A stretch of 64,000 nt of DNA, from assembly GCF_004217145.1 (NCBI RefSeq), contig NZ_SHKR01000011.1, positions 930,001 to 994,000 of the forward strand, in the 5' to 3' direction. This DNA comes from Kribbella rubisoli (GTDB taxonomy: Bacteria > Actinomycetota > Actinomycetes > Propionibacteriales > Kribbellaceae). Positions 1 to 8,809 of this stretch are shown here, piece after piece (within the stretch, counting starts at the first letter, position 1; each line of letters opens with the position of its first letter). The position numbers were made by a program, and so were the translations under genes. The notes beneath the pieces were generated by a model. It searched no databases. It saw only the letters and a list, made by a program, of their open reading frames with translations, and was not told the origin of the DNA.

Positions 1-459
1 ACGATGATCGAGGGCGTGGAGCGGTCCGGCGACGCGCGCTCCTACGTGAAGGGCTTGCTGGACGCGGGCGAGCGGCTGATGGGCTTCGGGCACCGCGTGT
101 ACCGCGCCGAGGACCCGCGCGCCCGGGTGCTTCGTCGTACGGCGCGTGAGCTGGACGCCCCGCGGTACGAGGTCGCGGAGGCGCTGGAGCAGGCCGCACT
201 GGCCGAGCTGCGCGAGCGGCGGCCGGACCGGGTGCTGGAGACCAACGTGGAGTTCTGGGCGGCGATCGTCCTCGACTTCGCGGAGGTGCCGCCGCCGATG
301 TTCACGTCCATGTTCACCTGTGCGCGGACGGCCGGCTGGAGTGCGCACGTCCTGGAGCAGAAGCGGACCGGCCGGCTGATCCGGCCGTCGGCGATCTACT
401 CCGGCCCTGCTTCCCGGCCCGCTGACGCCATCGAGGGCTGGAACCCTGACTGGGCCTAG
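1..459 (+). CDS. Citrate synthase-like protein, C-terminal part (5' end outside window)
   Basis: The frame is open from base 1, so the gene starts upstream. The visible 152 codons are the C-terminal part of a citrate synthase fold: a GHRVY motif near residue 28 of the visible part, then an ETNVEFWAA segment and the TARTAGWSAH-like stretch (here CARTAGWSAH) followed by EQKRTGRLIRP. Canonical citrate synthases carry the catalytic aspartate in an NVDF motif; here the same position is Glu (NVEF). I recall this variant as usual for the actinobacterial 'citrate synthase 2' clade, so true citrate synthase activity is not certain. It may act on oxaloacetate and acetyl-CoA or a related acyl-CoA. A serC gene lies 1.8 kb downstream, as in mycobacterial citA regions. 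Confidence 0.9.
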   Translation, partial: TMIEGVERSGDARSYVKGLLDAGERLMGFGHRVYRAEDPRARVLRRTARELDAPRYEVAEALEQAALAELRERRPDRVLETNVEFWAAIVLDFAEVPPPMFTSMFTCARTAGWSAHVLEQKRTGRLIRPSAIYSGPASRPADAIEGWNPDWA

Positions 460-483
460 GGCGTATCTCCCGTCCCCGCGCCC

Positions 484-1236
484 TCAGCGGTCCTGGCTCG
501 GGGTGCGGCCGGTGCGTTGTTTGTACTGGCGGCTGAAGTACGGAACGTCGGTGTAGCCGAGGGCGGCGGCTGTCTCGGTGACAGTCATGCCGCTCTCGGT
601 GAGCAGTTGGTGCGCGCGGTCGATCCGGGCCTGGATGAGGTACTGCGCGGGTGACATCCCGAACTGCGCGACGAACCTTCTCGTGAACTGGGCACGACTG
701 AGGGAGGCCTTGGAGGCCATCTCCGCCACGGTCCAGTCGCGGCCGGGATCCTGCCGGAGCTGCCGCGCGATCTCGTCGACGGCGGTGTCGGTGACGCGTC
801 GGCCCGGGGTGTGGACGGCGTCCCAGATCAGCGCGATCAGTTGCTCGAGGCACAGTTCCGCCTGGCGCCGGCCGAGCGCATCCTGCCTGCGGTACGACGC
901 GTCGCTCGTCCGGGCGAGGACGCCGAGCAGCTCGCGGTCCATCACCTCGCCCCAGCGCGGGTCGGGCGCTGCGCCGGTGGTCTGGAAGTGCATGCCGAAG
1001 ACCAGCAGCCGGCGGTGCGGGTCGTGGGTGGCGCGCGGCGCATCACCGGGCTGGAAGACCGCACAGATGCCGGGGTGCAGGTCCTGGCGTTCGCCGTTGA
1101 GAACCAGCTCGCCGCGGCCGTCCATCACGCACCAGAGCAGGTGGTCCGCCAGCGGGCGCGAGGTCCACGACCAGCTCGGCTCACACCGCCAGAAGGTCGG
1201 TGCGGACCTCAGCTCGAGCTCCAGTCGCTGCAACAA
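484..1236 (-). CDS. AraC-family transcriptional regulator with cupin-like sensor domain
   Basis: About 250 residues. The N-terminal part looks like a cupin-type effector domain (ELVLNGERQDLHPGICAVF region). The last ~100 residues are a double helix-turn-helix AraC domain with the signature region GYTDVPYFSRQYKQRTG. The frame is open upstream to 1350, but that would overlap the divergent gene. A GAGGAG ribosome site at 1245-1250 sits 8 bases before a TTG at 1234-1236, so I choose the TTG start. This leaves about 100 bp of shared promoter with the divergent PhyH-type dioxygenase, its likely target. Family members bind DNA as sugar- or metabolite-responsive activators; the effector is unknown. 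Confidence 0.85.
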   Translation of the reverse strand: MLQRLELELRSAPTFWRCEPSWSWTSRPLADHLLWCVMDGRGELVLNGERQDLHPGICAVFQPGDAPRATHDPHRRLLVFGMHFQTTGAAPDPRWGEVMDRELLGVLARTSDASYRRQDALGRRQAELCLEQLIALIWDAVHTPGRRVTDTAVDEIARQLRQDPGRDWTVAEMASKASLSRAQFTRRFVAQFGMSPAQYLIQARIDRAHQLLTESGMTVTETAAALGYTDVPYFSRQYKQRTGRTPSQDR

Positions 1237-1337
1237 AAGTTCAACTCCTCGCGCGAATCCTCCGTGGTTCGGCGCCGGTACCAGGCAGGAGAATTGGTTC
1301 CGACAAGCAGCGTAGAGCACATCCGCGGGAGTCGTGC

Positions 1338-2189
1338 ATGAGCGTTTCATCCAACGTCGACGTCGTACTTCGGGAAGAGTTCGAGCGGACCGGTTACACG
1401 CTGGTGCGTGGGCTGTTCAGCACCGACGAGGTCGACCGGTTGCGGGACCACTACATGGAGGTCCGGCAGCGCGGTCCGCGGGCGAACGACTTCGCGGGGC
1501 ACAACTCCACCGACCGCGACCCGCTGAAGCGGTACCCGCGGATGGCGCAGATGCACCGCTGGGACGAGGCGTCACTGCAGTGGATGATCGACCCGCGGAT
1601 CGACGAGGTCATGACGACGCTGCTCGGGCGGTCGCCGTACGCCGTCCAGACGATGGTCTACTTCAAGCCGCCGGGCTCCCGCGGGCAGGCGTTGCACCAG
1701 GACAACTTCTATCTGAAGGCCGATCCGGGGACGTGCGTCGCGGCGTGGATGGCGCTCGACCGGGTCGACGAGGCGAACGGGTGCCTCGAGGTCGTGCCCG
1801 GCTCGCACCGGTGGCCGATCCTGTGCACGGAGAAGGCCGACACCACGGTCAGCTTCACCGACGTCACGGTGCCGCTGCCGTCGACCGGGTCCGCCGTACC
1901 GGTCGAGATGGAGCCAGGCGACGTGCTGTTCTTCCACGGGGCGCTGGTGCACGGGAGCAACCCGAACGTCACCACGGACCGGTTCCGGCGGGCGCTGATC
2001 GGCCACTACATCGAGGGCGAGGCGGAGCGGGTCGCGCAGTACTACCACCCGGCGCTCCGGATGGACGGGACCGAGCTCACGCTCGAGGTGGCCGAGGGTG
2101 GCGGCGCCTGCGGCGAGTGGACCGAGACGCCGGACGGACCGGTCGCCGTCCTGACCGGCACGCAGACCATCACCCGCAAGCACGAGTAG
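1338..2189 (+). CDS. Phytanoyl-CoA dioxygenase (PhyH) family protein
   Basis: 283 residues, a non-heme Fe(II)/2-oxoglutarate dioxygenase of the PhyH family. The metal-binding triad is visible: H120-x-D122 in the LHQDNFY segment and H205 in LVHGSNPN, with a following arginine-rich segment (FRRALIGHY) that would hold 2-oxoglutarate. ATG at 1338 follows GGGAG at 1327-1331 by six bases. The gene diverges from the AraC regulator, so a small inducible catabolic or biosynthetic unit is likely. PhyH members hydroxylate very different substrates (fatty acyl groups, ectoine, natural products), so no substrate is claimed. No partner enzyme is adjacent. Confidence 0.85.
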   Translation: MSVSSNVDVVLREEFERTGYTLVRGLFSTDEVDRLRDHYMEVRQRGPRANDFAGHNSTDRDPLKRYPRMAQMHRWDEASLQWMIDPRIDEVMTTLLGRSPYAVQTMVYFKPPGSRGQALHQDNFYLKADPGTCVAAWMALDRVDEANGCLEVVPGSHRWPILCTEKADTTVSFTDVTVPLPSTGSAVPVEMEPGDVLFFHGALVHGSNPNVTTDRFRRALIGHYIEGEAERVAQYYHPALRMDGTELTLEVAEGGGACGEWTETPDGPVAVLTGTQTITRKHE

Positions 2190-2253
2190 TCCGCGCGGTG
2201 AGCCCCGGGGCGGTGGGTTGGGCCGGGTGTGCGAGGATAGAGCGCGCTGACAG

Positions 2254-3422
<1,169 letters not shown>

Positions 3423-3435
3423 CCAGAGCCACCGA

Positions 3436-3477
3436 ACAGCCGCCGTACCTCACGTGGGTACGGCGGTTGTTTCCTTT
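3436..3477 (+). terminator. Rho-independent terminator after serC
   Basis: CCGCCGTACC at 3440-3449 pairs perfectly with GGTACGGCGG at 3457-3466 around a 7-base loop. The stem can be extended by AACAG/TTGTT, and a T-rich tail runs to 3477. It ends serC and separates it from the convergent gene, whose stop codon begins at 3480. Confidence 0.85.
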
Positions 3478-3479
3478 GC

Positions 3480-4424
3480 TCAGAAGTTGATGCGGAGGAC
3501 GACTCGGCGGTTGCCGGGGCGGCTTACTTCGGTGAAGCCGGCGGCGGTGAACATGGCGAGCGTGCCGACGGAGCCGCCGTCGACGAGGTCGGGGTAGCCC
3601 TCGATGGCCTGGGCTCCGCGGGCGCGGGCGAAGGGGACGGTGGCTCGGGCCAGGGCGCGGCTGATTCCTCGGCGGCGGTAGCCGGCGCGGGTGACGAAGC
3701 AGGTCACGGCCCAGACGGTCGGGTCGGTCCTGTCCTCGTTGCGGCCCAGCCACGGGACGCGAAAGTCGCGGAGCAGCCTCGGGTGGTCCGCGCGCGGCGC
3801 GACGGCACACCAGCCGACGGGCTCTCCGTCGAGGTACGCGATCAGGCCGCTGGTCTCCTGCGCCTTGCGGTCGCCGCAGGCTGTCTGGTCGCGCAGCCGG
3901 GCGCCGAGCTCCTCGGGGCCTTCAGAATCCCACGACTCCTTGGGCAGCATCCGGAATCGCTGGCACCAGCACCGTCCGGGATCGCCCGCGCCGAAGACCG
4001 CCTGCAGGTCCTCCCACGACGCCTCGTTCGCCGGGACGATCGTGAGCTGCTCATCGGTGACCGGCTCCCGTGAACCCGGCGTACGCGGAACAGGAACCCG
4101 CTTCGCCGTGGTCCGCCGCATCGGCTTTCGAGCCGGCGCCTCGAACGTGAGCTGAAGGTCGACCGTGTCCCCTGCGTCCAGCCCTTGGGGCTTACGTACG
4201 CCGTCCTTCAGCGGCAGCAGGTAGCCACCGTCCTTCGACCACAGCGACGTCTTCCACTCCGTGCTTCCGAGGCGAGCACGGATGGGCAGCATGCCCCAGC
4301 TGTTGTGGCCGGCCGCCGACGCCGCCGCCTTCAGCGCGGCGACATCCTCGTCCGGGACGGGAACGAAGTAGTACGGCGCCGGACCGCGCCACTCGATGAC
4401 CTCGCCGCTGAACTCATGCTCCAT
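3480..4424 (-). CDS. DUF1905 - GNAT acetyltransferase fusion protein
   Basis: 314 residues with two domains. Residues ~1-100 match the DUF1905 type of small beta-barrel (start MEHEFSGEVIEWRGPAPYYF, later GGYLLPLKDGVRK). Residues ~130-314 are a GNAT N-acetyltransferase with the acetyl-CoA loop in YRRRGISRAL and a CWCQRFRM segment seen in one GNAT subgroup. Each domain is common alone; substrate is unknown. It is convergent with serC and has no obvious operon partner. Start ATG at 4422-4424. Cytosolic, no signal peptide. Confidence 0.8.
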   Translation of the reverse strand: MEHEFSGEVIEWRGPAPYYFVPVPDEDVAALKAAASAAGHNSWGMLPIRARLGSTEWKTSLWSKDGGYLLPLKDGVRKPQGLDAGDTVDLQLTFEAPARKPMRRTTAKRVPVPRTPGSREPVTDEQLTIVPANEASWEDLQAVFGAGDPGRCWCQRFRMLPKESWDSEGPEELGARLRDQTACGDRKAQETSGLIAYLDGEPVGWCAVAPRADHPRLLRDFRVPWLGRNEDRTDPTVWAVTCFVTRAGYRRRGISRALARATVPFARARGAQAIEGYPDLVDGGSVGTLAMFTAAGFTEVSRPGNRRVVLRINF

Positions 4425-4473
4425 GCCCTGATGCTAGGACTGGTTCCGGACGTACAGCTTCCGGATTTGTGGA

Positions 4474-5568
4474 TCAGACGTGCGGGCGGCGGTGGCCGGT
4501 AGGTGGGGACTGGCCGGTCAGGCGGTCGTTCTCGGCTTGGCGGTCCCGGCGTTCGCGGCGCCCGGGCGGGAACGTGACGATCGTGATGATGAGCGCGAAC
4601 AGGGTGGCGCCGATGATGATCCAGCGGAGGTTGTGGCTCTTACCCGAGTCGGAGTTGCTGGAGTCGGACGTCGTGGCCGGCTTCGGCGTCGCGCCGGCGG
4701 ACGGCGGAGTGGATGTGACTGCCTTGGCGGGAGCCGTCATCTGGTAGACGGCCGAGTTGGCGCCTTCGCTGCCGACGAGGACGGTGTTGTCGGTCGGGCC
4801 CACCGCGACGGTCTCGCCCTGGCCGAGGACTGCTGCGCCGCGGGCGACCACGTTGGGGGTCTCGCCCCAGGCGACCGTTGCGACGTCGCTGTACGTCCGG
4901 AGCACCACGCGCTGTCCGTCCGGCATGAACGTGCCGTCGGTGATGATGCCGGAAGGCGCCGGCGCGAGCTTCGAGAGGTCGTTGGTGCCTTGGCGGCTCG
5001 GGGCCGGCGGGGCGGCGTAGATCCCGCCGGCGCCCTTGAGCTCCTTCGTCACGATGTACAGCTGGCTGGTGCCCGGCTCGATCAGCAGCGTCTCGGCGTC
5101 GTGTGCGCCGTCGGGGTACTTGAAGTCGAACTGGTGGTACCTGAGGTCGGCGTCCTCGAGCGTCGCCGGCTCCGGGATCGTGTAGATCTCGATCTGGTCC
5201 CGGCTGGCCTTGTTGTCGCCGATGTCCGCGATGTAGATCGTGCCGTCCCGGTCGACGCCGAGCGCCTCGACGTCGGTCACCTTCGCGCCGAACCGCAGTA
5301 CCGCCTCAACCTTGCCGGTCGTGCCGTCGATCGCGAACACCCGGCCGGTGTCACCGGAGTCGTTCACGGTGTAGTACGTGCCGGGGTGCTTCACGCTCTT
5401 CGCCAGACCGGACGACTCCTTGATCCGGTCGTCGCTGATCGTGAACAGCTTCTTCGGAGCGGCCGGGGTCGCCTCCACCGTCGCCGAGGCGGTTGTGGGA
5501 AGTGCCACACCCGCCAGCGTGCAGAGCGTCGCCCCCACCAGCGCGAACGCAGTCCGAAGTCGCGTCAC
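4474..5568 (-). CDS. Secreted, C-terminally anchored beta-propeller-like protein of unknown function
   Basis: About 364 residues. I choose the GTG at 5566-5568 because it overlaps the upstream stop codon (GTGA), implying translational coupling, and because it directly precedes a good Sec signal peptide (TRLRTAFALVGATLCTLAG, cleavage near ASA). The body has repeated YxVND/IYIADIGDN/LYIVTKEL-like strands suggesting a beta-propeller. A low-complexity Ser/Thr/Pro linker and one membrane helix (RWIIIGATLFALIITIVTF) with a basic tail follow at the C-terminus. It is therefore likely displayed on the outer face of the membrane. No catalytic motif seen; function unknown. Confidence 0.75.
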   Translation of the reverse strand: MTRLRTAFALVGATLCTLAGVALPTTASATVEATPAAPKKLFTISDDRIKESSGLAKSVKHPGTYYTVNDSGDTGRVFAIDGTTGKVEAVLRFGAKVTDVEALGVDRDGTIYIADIGDNKASRDQIEIYTIPEPATLEDADLRYHQFDFKYPDGAHDAETLLIEPGTSQLYIVTKELKGAGGIYAAPPAPSRQGTNDLSKLAPAPSGIITDGTFMPDGQRVVLRTYSDVATVAWGETPNVVARGAAVLGQGETVAVGPTDNTVLVGSEGANSAVYQMTAPAKAVTSTPPSAGATPKPATTSDSSNSDSGKSHNLRWIIIGATLFALIITIVTFPPGRRERRDRQAENDRLTGQSPPTGHRRPHV

Positions 5569-6809
5569 AAGCCCACCCCGGCGCCCGCCGGCGGTAGGAG
5601 GAGCTGGGCCAGGCGGGGGTTGACCTGCCACTCGGTGACCAGGGCCTCGTACTCGGCCTGGAGCTCGGCGGTCGGCTTCGCGCCGGTCCGCGCAGCGCGA
5701 AGCAGCAGATTGCGCGGCGTGTGCTGACTGTCCACGAACTGCACGACCTCCACCCGGTAACCGACCTGTCGGAGCACCGCCGCCCGCAACGAATCCGTCA
5801 GGACGTCGGCAAACCGCTCACGAACGATGCCATATCGCGTCATCAACGCATAAGGCGCCGGTGGTGTGACGCTCTTGAGCTGCTTTTGGATGTCGTGATG
5901 ACAACAAGGGGCCGCGAGCACCAGCTGAGCCTCCCAGCCGACCGCCCGCGCGAGCGCGTCGTCGGTCGCGGTATCGCAGGCGTGCAGCGCCAGCACAACG
6001 TCCGGCCGTACGTCGAGCTCGGCCGCCTGGATCGTCGCGTCGACGAACCGCAGGTGATCCTGCCAGCCGAGCGCCTCGACCACCCGCGCGTTCCGCTTCC
6101 GGGCCGCCGGGTTGTGGTCGATCCCGGTCATCCGGACGTCGTGCCCGGCCGCGGAGAGCAGGTGGTACGCCGCCAGCGTGAGGTACGCGTTCCCGCAGCC
6201 GAGGTCGACCACCTGCAGCGGCCGGTCCGTCGCGATCCGGCCCGCCCCGATCGCCTCGTCGAGCGCAGGAGCGAGCAGCTTGCAGAACTCCTCGATCTGC
6301 TTGTACTTCGCCTGCCGCGACGGCTTCACACGGCCCTGGTGGTCGCTGATACCCAGCTCGATCAGGAACGGCGCGGCCGGGTCGAGCACCCGCTGCTTCA
6401 CCCGGTCGTGCCCCGTCTCCTGCTCCCGGCTGTCCTCCTGCCGGTGCAGCAGCTCCTTGCCCTTCTTGGTGTACCGCAGCCGCAGGGTCTCGTCCGTCGT
6501 CTCGACATGCCACGACCCGTACGGCAGGTCGAGGAGCTCCTCGACCGCCTTCTCCACGTCGGCCGCGGCGACGTTCCGCGTGTGGGCCTGCCGCTCGTCG
6601 AACTCGGTGATCTGCAGGTGCCGCTCGCCCTTCAGATCGACGTACCGCACCTCGACCCGCAGGTACGCCGGCGGGTCGAACCCGCGGCGCCGCCCGGACG
6701 CCAGCGCCCGCACCAGACTGCCCTGGTCCAGCAGGGCAGCACGAACCACCTCCAGCGCCCCGGCCTCCGCCGACCGCGCCGGCTCGCCCGACCGCACCAC
6801 TGGTTGCAT
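5565..6809 (-). CDS. SAM-dependent methyltransferase (METTL25/Methyltransf_32-like)
   Basis: 414 residues. The middle holds a Rossmann methyltransferase: the glycine-rich VVDLGCGNAYLTLAA motif, then MTGIDHNPAARKRN, LALHACDTATDDAL and APCCHHDIQKQL. The last two motifs are characteristic of the Methyltransf_32 family, of which eukaryotic METTL25 is a member. The N-terminal ~150 residues are a separate conserved region. The frame stays open further upstream, but the ATG at 6807-6809 gives a normal protein and keeps clear of the antitoxin promoter. It is coupled to the downstream secreted protein by a GTGA overlap. The substrate (RNA, protein or small molecule) is unknown. Confidence 0.85.
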   Translation of the reverse strand: MQPVVRSGEPARSAEAGALEVVRAALLDQGSLVRALASGRRRGFDPPAYLRVEVRYVDLKGERHLQITEFDERQAHTRNVAAADVEKAVEELLDLPYGSWHVETTDETLRLRYTKKGKELLHRQEDSREQETGHDRVKQRVLDPAAPFLIELGISDHQGRVKPSRQAKYKQIEEFCKLLAPALDEAIGAGRIATDRPLQVVDLGCGNAYLTLAAYHLLSAAGHDVRMTGIDHNPAARKRNARVVEALGWQDHLRFVDATIQAAELDVRPDVVLALHACDTATDDALARAVGWEAQLVLAAPCCHHDIQKQLKSVTPPAPYALMTRYGIVRERFADVLTDSLRAAVLRQVGYRVEVVQFVDSQHTPRNLLLRAARTGAKPTAELQAEYEALVTEWQVNPRLAQLLLPPAGAGVGL

Positions 6810-6944
6810 CGCGCCATTGTCTCCGACCCCCACCCCCGATCTCAAAAGGGTCTCGGAAACCCACCGTCGCAACCCCCGAACTCCCCGTACACTCCCCGCT
6901 GCGCCGGAATACGACGGTCGCATTCCTTTGCGCGGACGAGGCGT

Positions 6945-6960
6945 GTAGCACATGTGCTAC
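6945..6960. promoter_or_regulatory. 16-bp perfect palindrome, toxin-antitoxin operator
   Basis: GTAGCACATGTGCTAC is a perfect palindrome ending 9 bases before the antitoxin ATG. Phd/YefM-type antitoxins autoregulate by binding such palindromes. The short distance to the start suggests a very short or absent 5' leader. Confidence 0.75.
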
Positions 6961-6969
6961 CTTGGATCC

Positions 6970-7221
6970 ATGGACGCCCTCGGACTTCGTGAGCTTCGGC
7001 AGCACGCAAGTGATCTCGTCCGCCGCGCCGAAGCCGGCGAGCACTTGGTGATCACTGTGTCCGGCCGCCCTGCGGCTGTGCTCGGACCACCGGAGCGGGA
7101 CCATTGGCGGCACTACGAGGAGATCGCAGACGTACTGGCCCAACGCACCGATGACGCCTGGGAAGCCGATCGCGACCTCATCGACCAAGACCTCGTCGAT
7201 CCCTGGGAGCCGAAGGAATGA
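6970..7221 (+). CDS. Phd/YefM-type antitoxin
   Basis: 83 residues. The N-terminal LGLRELRQHASDLVRRAEAG and VITVSGRPAAVLGP motifs are those of the Phd/YefM DNA-binding fold. The acidic C-terminal half (DDAWEADRDLIDQDLVDPWE) would wrap and inhibit the toxin. An upstream in-frame ATG at 6952 falls inside the operator palindrome, so I prefer the ATG at 6970. The stop overlaps the toxin start as ATGA. Phd-type antitoxins are often paired with PIN toxins in Actinobacteria. Confidence 0.9.
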   Translation: MDALGLRELRQHASDLVRRAEAGEHLVITVSGRPAAVLGPPERDHWRHYEEIADVLAQRTDDAWEADRDLIDQDLVDPWEPKE

Positions 7222-7598
7222 GGGCGCTGCTCGACACCAGTGTCCTCATCAAAGGGCTGGACGACCCAGTCGACGCCGAGCTCGCGATCAGCGCCATCAG
7301 TCTCGCCGAGTTGCACTTCGGCGTACTCGTTGCCAAGTCACCGGAGATCCGCGCCGCCCGCCTGCGCCGTCTTGCAGGTATCGAGCGTGCCTTTGAAGCG
7401 CTGCCCGTGACTGACGCCGTGGCCCGCATATACGGCTCCTTCGCGGCGGCGGTCGCGGCTGCGGGAGGGCAGCCGCGCGCCCGCGCGTTCGACCTGGTCA
7501 TCGCGGCGACCGCGGCAACCCATGAGGCCGCCCTCTACACGCGAAACCCGAAGGATTTCCACGCAGTCCAGGAACTCGTCGAGATCATCGCTGTCTGA
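7218..7598 (+). CDS. VapC-type PIN-domain toxin (putative ribonuclease)
   Basis: 126 residues, a PIN fold. Conserved acidic residues are present: D6 in LLDTSVL, E31 in LAELHFG and D92 in AFDLVIAATA, followed by LYTRNPKDF. All are expected for an Mg2+-dependent VapC ribonuclease. It is translated from an ATGA overlap with the antitoxin, ensuring coupled synthesis. The active site looks intact, so the module is probably functional. RNA target (tRNA or rRNA in characterised VapCs) cannot be predicted. Confidence 0.9.
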   Translation: MRALLDTSVLIKGLDDPVDAELAISAISLAELHFGVLVAKSPEIRAARLRRLAGIERAFEALPVTDAVARIYGSFAAAVAAAGGQPRARAFDLVIAATAATHEAALYTRNPKDFHAVQELVEIIAV

Positions 7599-7674
7599 CC
7601 ACTCCCCGAATCACCTCAAGCCGACGAGACACGACTTGGTGAGGCGGCGTTTGTGCTGGTCTTGCGGGTGGCGT

Positions 7675-8040
7675 CTATTCGAGCTTCTGGTCGTCGGTGA
7701 GGAGGCCTAGGGAGCGGAGGCGGGTGGCGATTCCGCCTTCCTGGCGGCCGAGGGTGGTGACCAGGTCGTCCTTGGTGGCGCCGTTGTGGAACATCTCGAT
7801 CAGGGTCTGCTCGTCCTCGGGAGACCACTGGGTGAAGGCCTTCGGGTGGTTCTTGCGGGCCTGCTCGATCTTGCGGGTCATCGAACGCGGGTTGAGCAGT
7901 TCGAGGGAGCGGATCCGGGCCTGGCGGTGGCGGCCGACCTCCTCGCCCTCGCGCCAGAACACCACCGCCCCGTCGTCGAACGTCATCAGGTCGGCGGGGA
8001 CGTCGCAGTAGTCGGCGTCCTCGAGCATCACGCGCATCAT
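7675..8040 (-). CDS. Small protein with Myb/SANT-like helix-turn-helix
   Basis: 121 residues. The frame is open much further upstream, but an ATG-ATG pair at 8035-8040 has a GGAGAG ribosome site 8 bases before it, so the gene starts there. The C-terminal half (TQWSPEDEQTLIEMF ... GATKDDLVTTLGRQ ... IATRLRSLGL) looks like a Myb/SANT- or GcrA-like three-helix DNA-binding unit. The N-terminal half (VPADLMTFDDGAVVFWREGE) is a conserved small beta region. Probably cytosolic and DNA-binding; targets unknown. Convergent with the VapC gene and divergent from the ArsR-like gene. Confidence 0.65.
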   Translation of the reverse strand: MMRVMLEDADYCDVPADLMTFDDGAVVFWREGEEVGRHRQARIRSLELLNPRSMTRKIEQARKNHPKAFTQWSPEDEQTLIEMFHNGATKDDLVTTLGRQEGGIATRLRSLGLLTDDQKLE

Positions 8041-8150
8041 TGCTGGTTCTCTCCATTCACGGTGGATGCGTGGTCGACAGAGAAGATGCCGCGATCCGAC
8101 CCCGCCGGAGCGCCCGATCCGCAACCTGTGGACAACCAACCGCACAACTT

Positions 8151-8193
8151 CTTTGCAAAATCTCTTTGCAAAGAGTCTTTGCAGTCCTATGCT
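8151..8193 (+). promoter_or_regulatory. Three 13-bp-spaced CTTTGCA repeats overlapping a promoter
   Basis: CTTTGCAAA at 8151, CTTTGCAAAG at 8164 and CTTTGCAG at 8177 recur every 13 bp; the middle copy is a full palindrome. TTTGCA at 8165-8170 and TATGCT at 8188-8193 have a 17-bp spacing, fitting a -35/-10 pair whose start would fall at the ATG at 8201, i.e. a leaderless mRNA. Repeats covering the -35 suggest autorepression by the encoded ArsR-like protein. Confidence 0.6.
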
Positions 8194-8200
8194 CAACACC

Positions 8201-8788
8201 ATGAGCGACGAGACCAACCCCGAGCCGCCCCGCACAGTCCGGCTGGACCGCCACCTGGTGCGCGCCCTGGCCCACCCGATGCGCAACCGGATCGTCGGCC
8301 TGCTGCGGGTGTACGGCCCGCAGACCGCCACCACCCTGGCCGGCCGGCTCGGCGTGAACACCGGCGCGACCAGCTACCACCTCCGCCAACTGGCCGACGC
8401 CGGCCTGGTGGTCGAGGACGACAGCCGTGGCAATGCACGCGACCGTTGGTGGAAGTCCGCGCACCAAGGCACCGAGTTCAACAAGGCCGAGCTGCTCGAG
8501 CAGGAGCCTGAGCTGGCGCTGGGCTTCCTGCACGGCGTCGGCCAGACGTACGCCGAGAACATCTTCAGCTACATCGACGCGATGCAGACGATGCCCGAGG
8601 ACTGGCGTGACGCCAGCGTGCTGTCCGACTACTTCTTCCACCTGCGGGCCGACCAGCTCGACGCGATGATGCACGAGGTCATGGCGGTGCTGGAGAAGTA
8701 CAAGACGCCGGACCTGACCGCTCCTCTGCCGGAGGGCGCCGAGCAGGTGACGGTTCAGATCCAGGCCTTCCCGCGCGAGACGCGGTAG
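8201..8788 (+). CDS. ArsR-like winged-helix transcriptional regulator
   Basis: 195 residues from the ATG at 8201 (another in-frame ATG lies at 8189). The N-terminal winged helix is clear: LVRALAHPMRNRIVGLLRVYGPQT, LAGRLGVNTGATSYHLRQL and ADAGLVVEDDSRGNARDRWW, an ArsR/helix-turn-helix-20 arrangement. The C-terminal ~110 residues form a helical ligand or dimer domain typical of regulators paired with MFS exporters. An MFS gene begins 21 bases after its stop, so the pair is probably one transcript controlled through the repeats upstream. No metal-binding cysteine cluster is visible, so a metal sensor is unlikely. Confidence 0.85.
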   Translation: MSDETNPEPPRTVRLDRHLVRALAHPMRNRIVGLLRVYGPQTATTLAGRLGVNTGATSYHLRQLADAGLVVEDDSRGNARDRWWKSAHQGTEFNKAELLEQEPELALGFLHGVGQTYAENIFSYIDAMQTMPEDWRDASVLSDYFFHLRADQLDAMMHEVMAVLEKYKTPDLTAPLPEGAEQVTVQIQAFPRETR

Positions 8789-8809
8789 CAGGGCATAGGG
8801 GTGAGGCAG

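Noticed and set aside
484-1350. Start of the AraC regulator at 1350
   Set aside because: Would overlap the divergent PhyH gene and lacks a ribosome site; TTG at 1236 has a well-spaced GAGGAG.
5721-6992. 423-codon open frame on the plus strand
   Set aside because: Antisense to the methyltransferase and crosses the toxin-antitoxin operator; Arg/Leu/Val-rich shadow.
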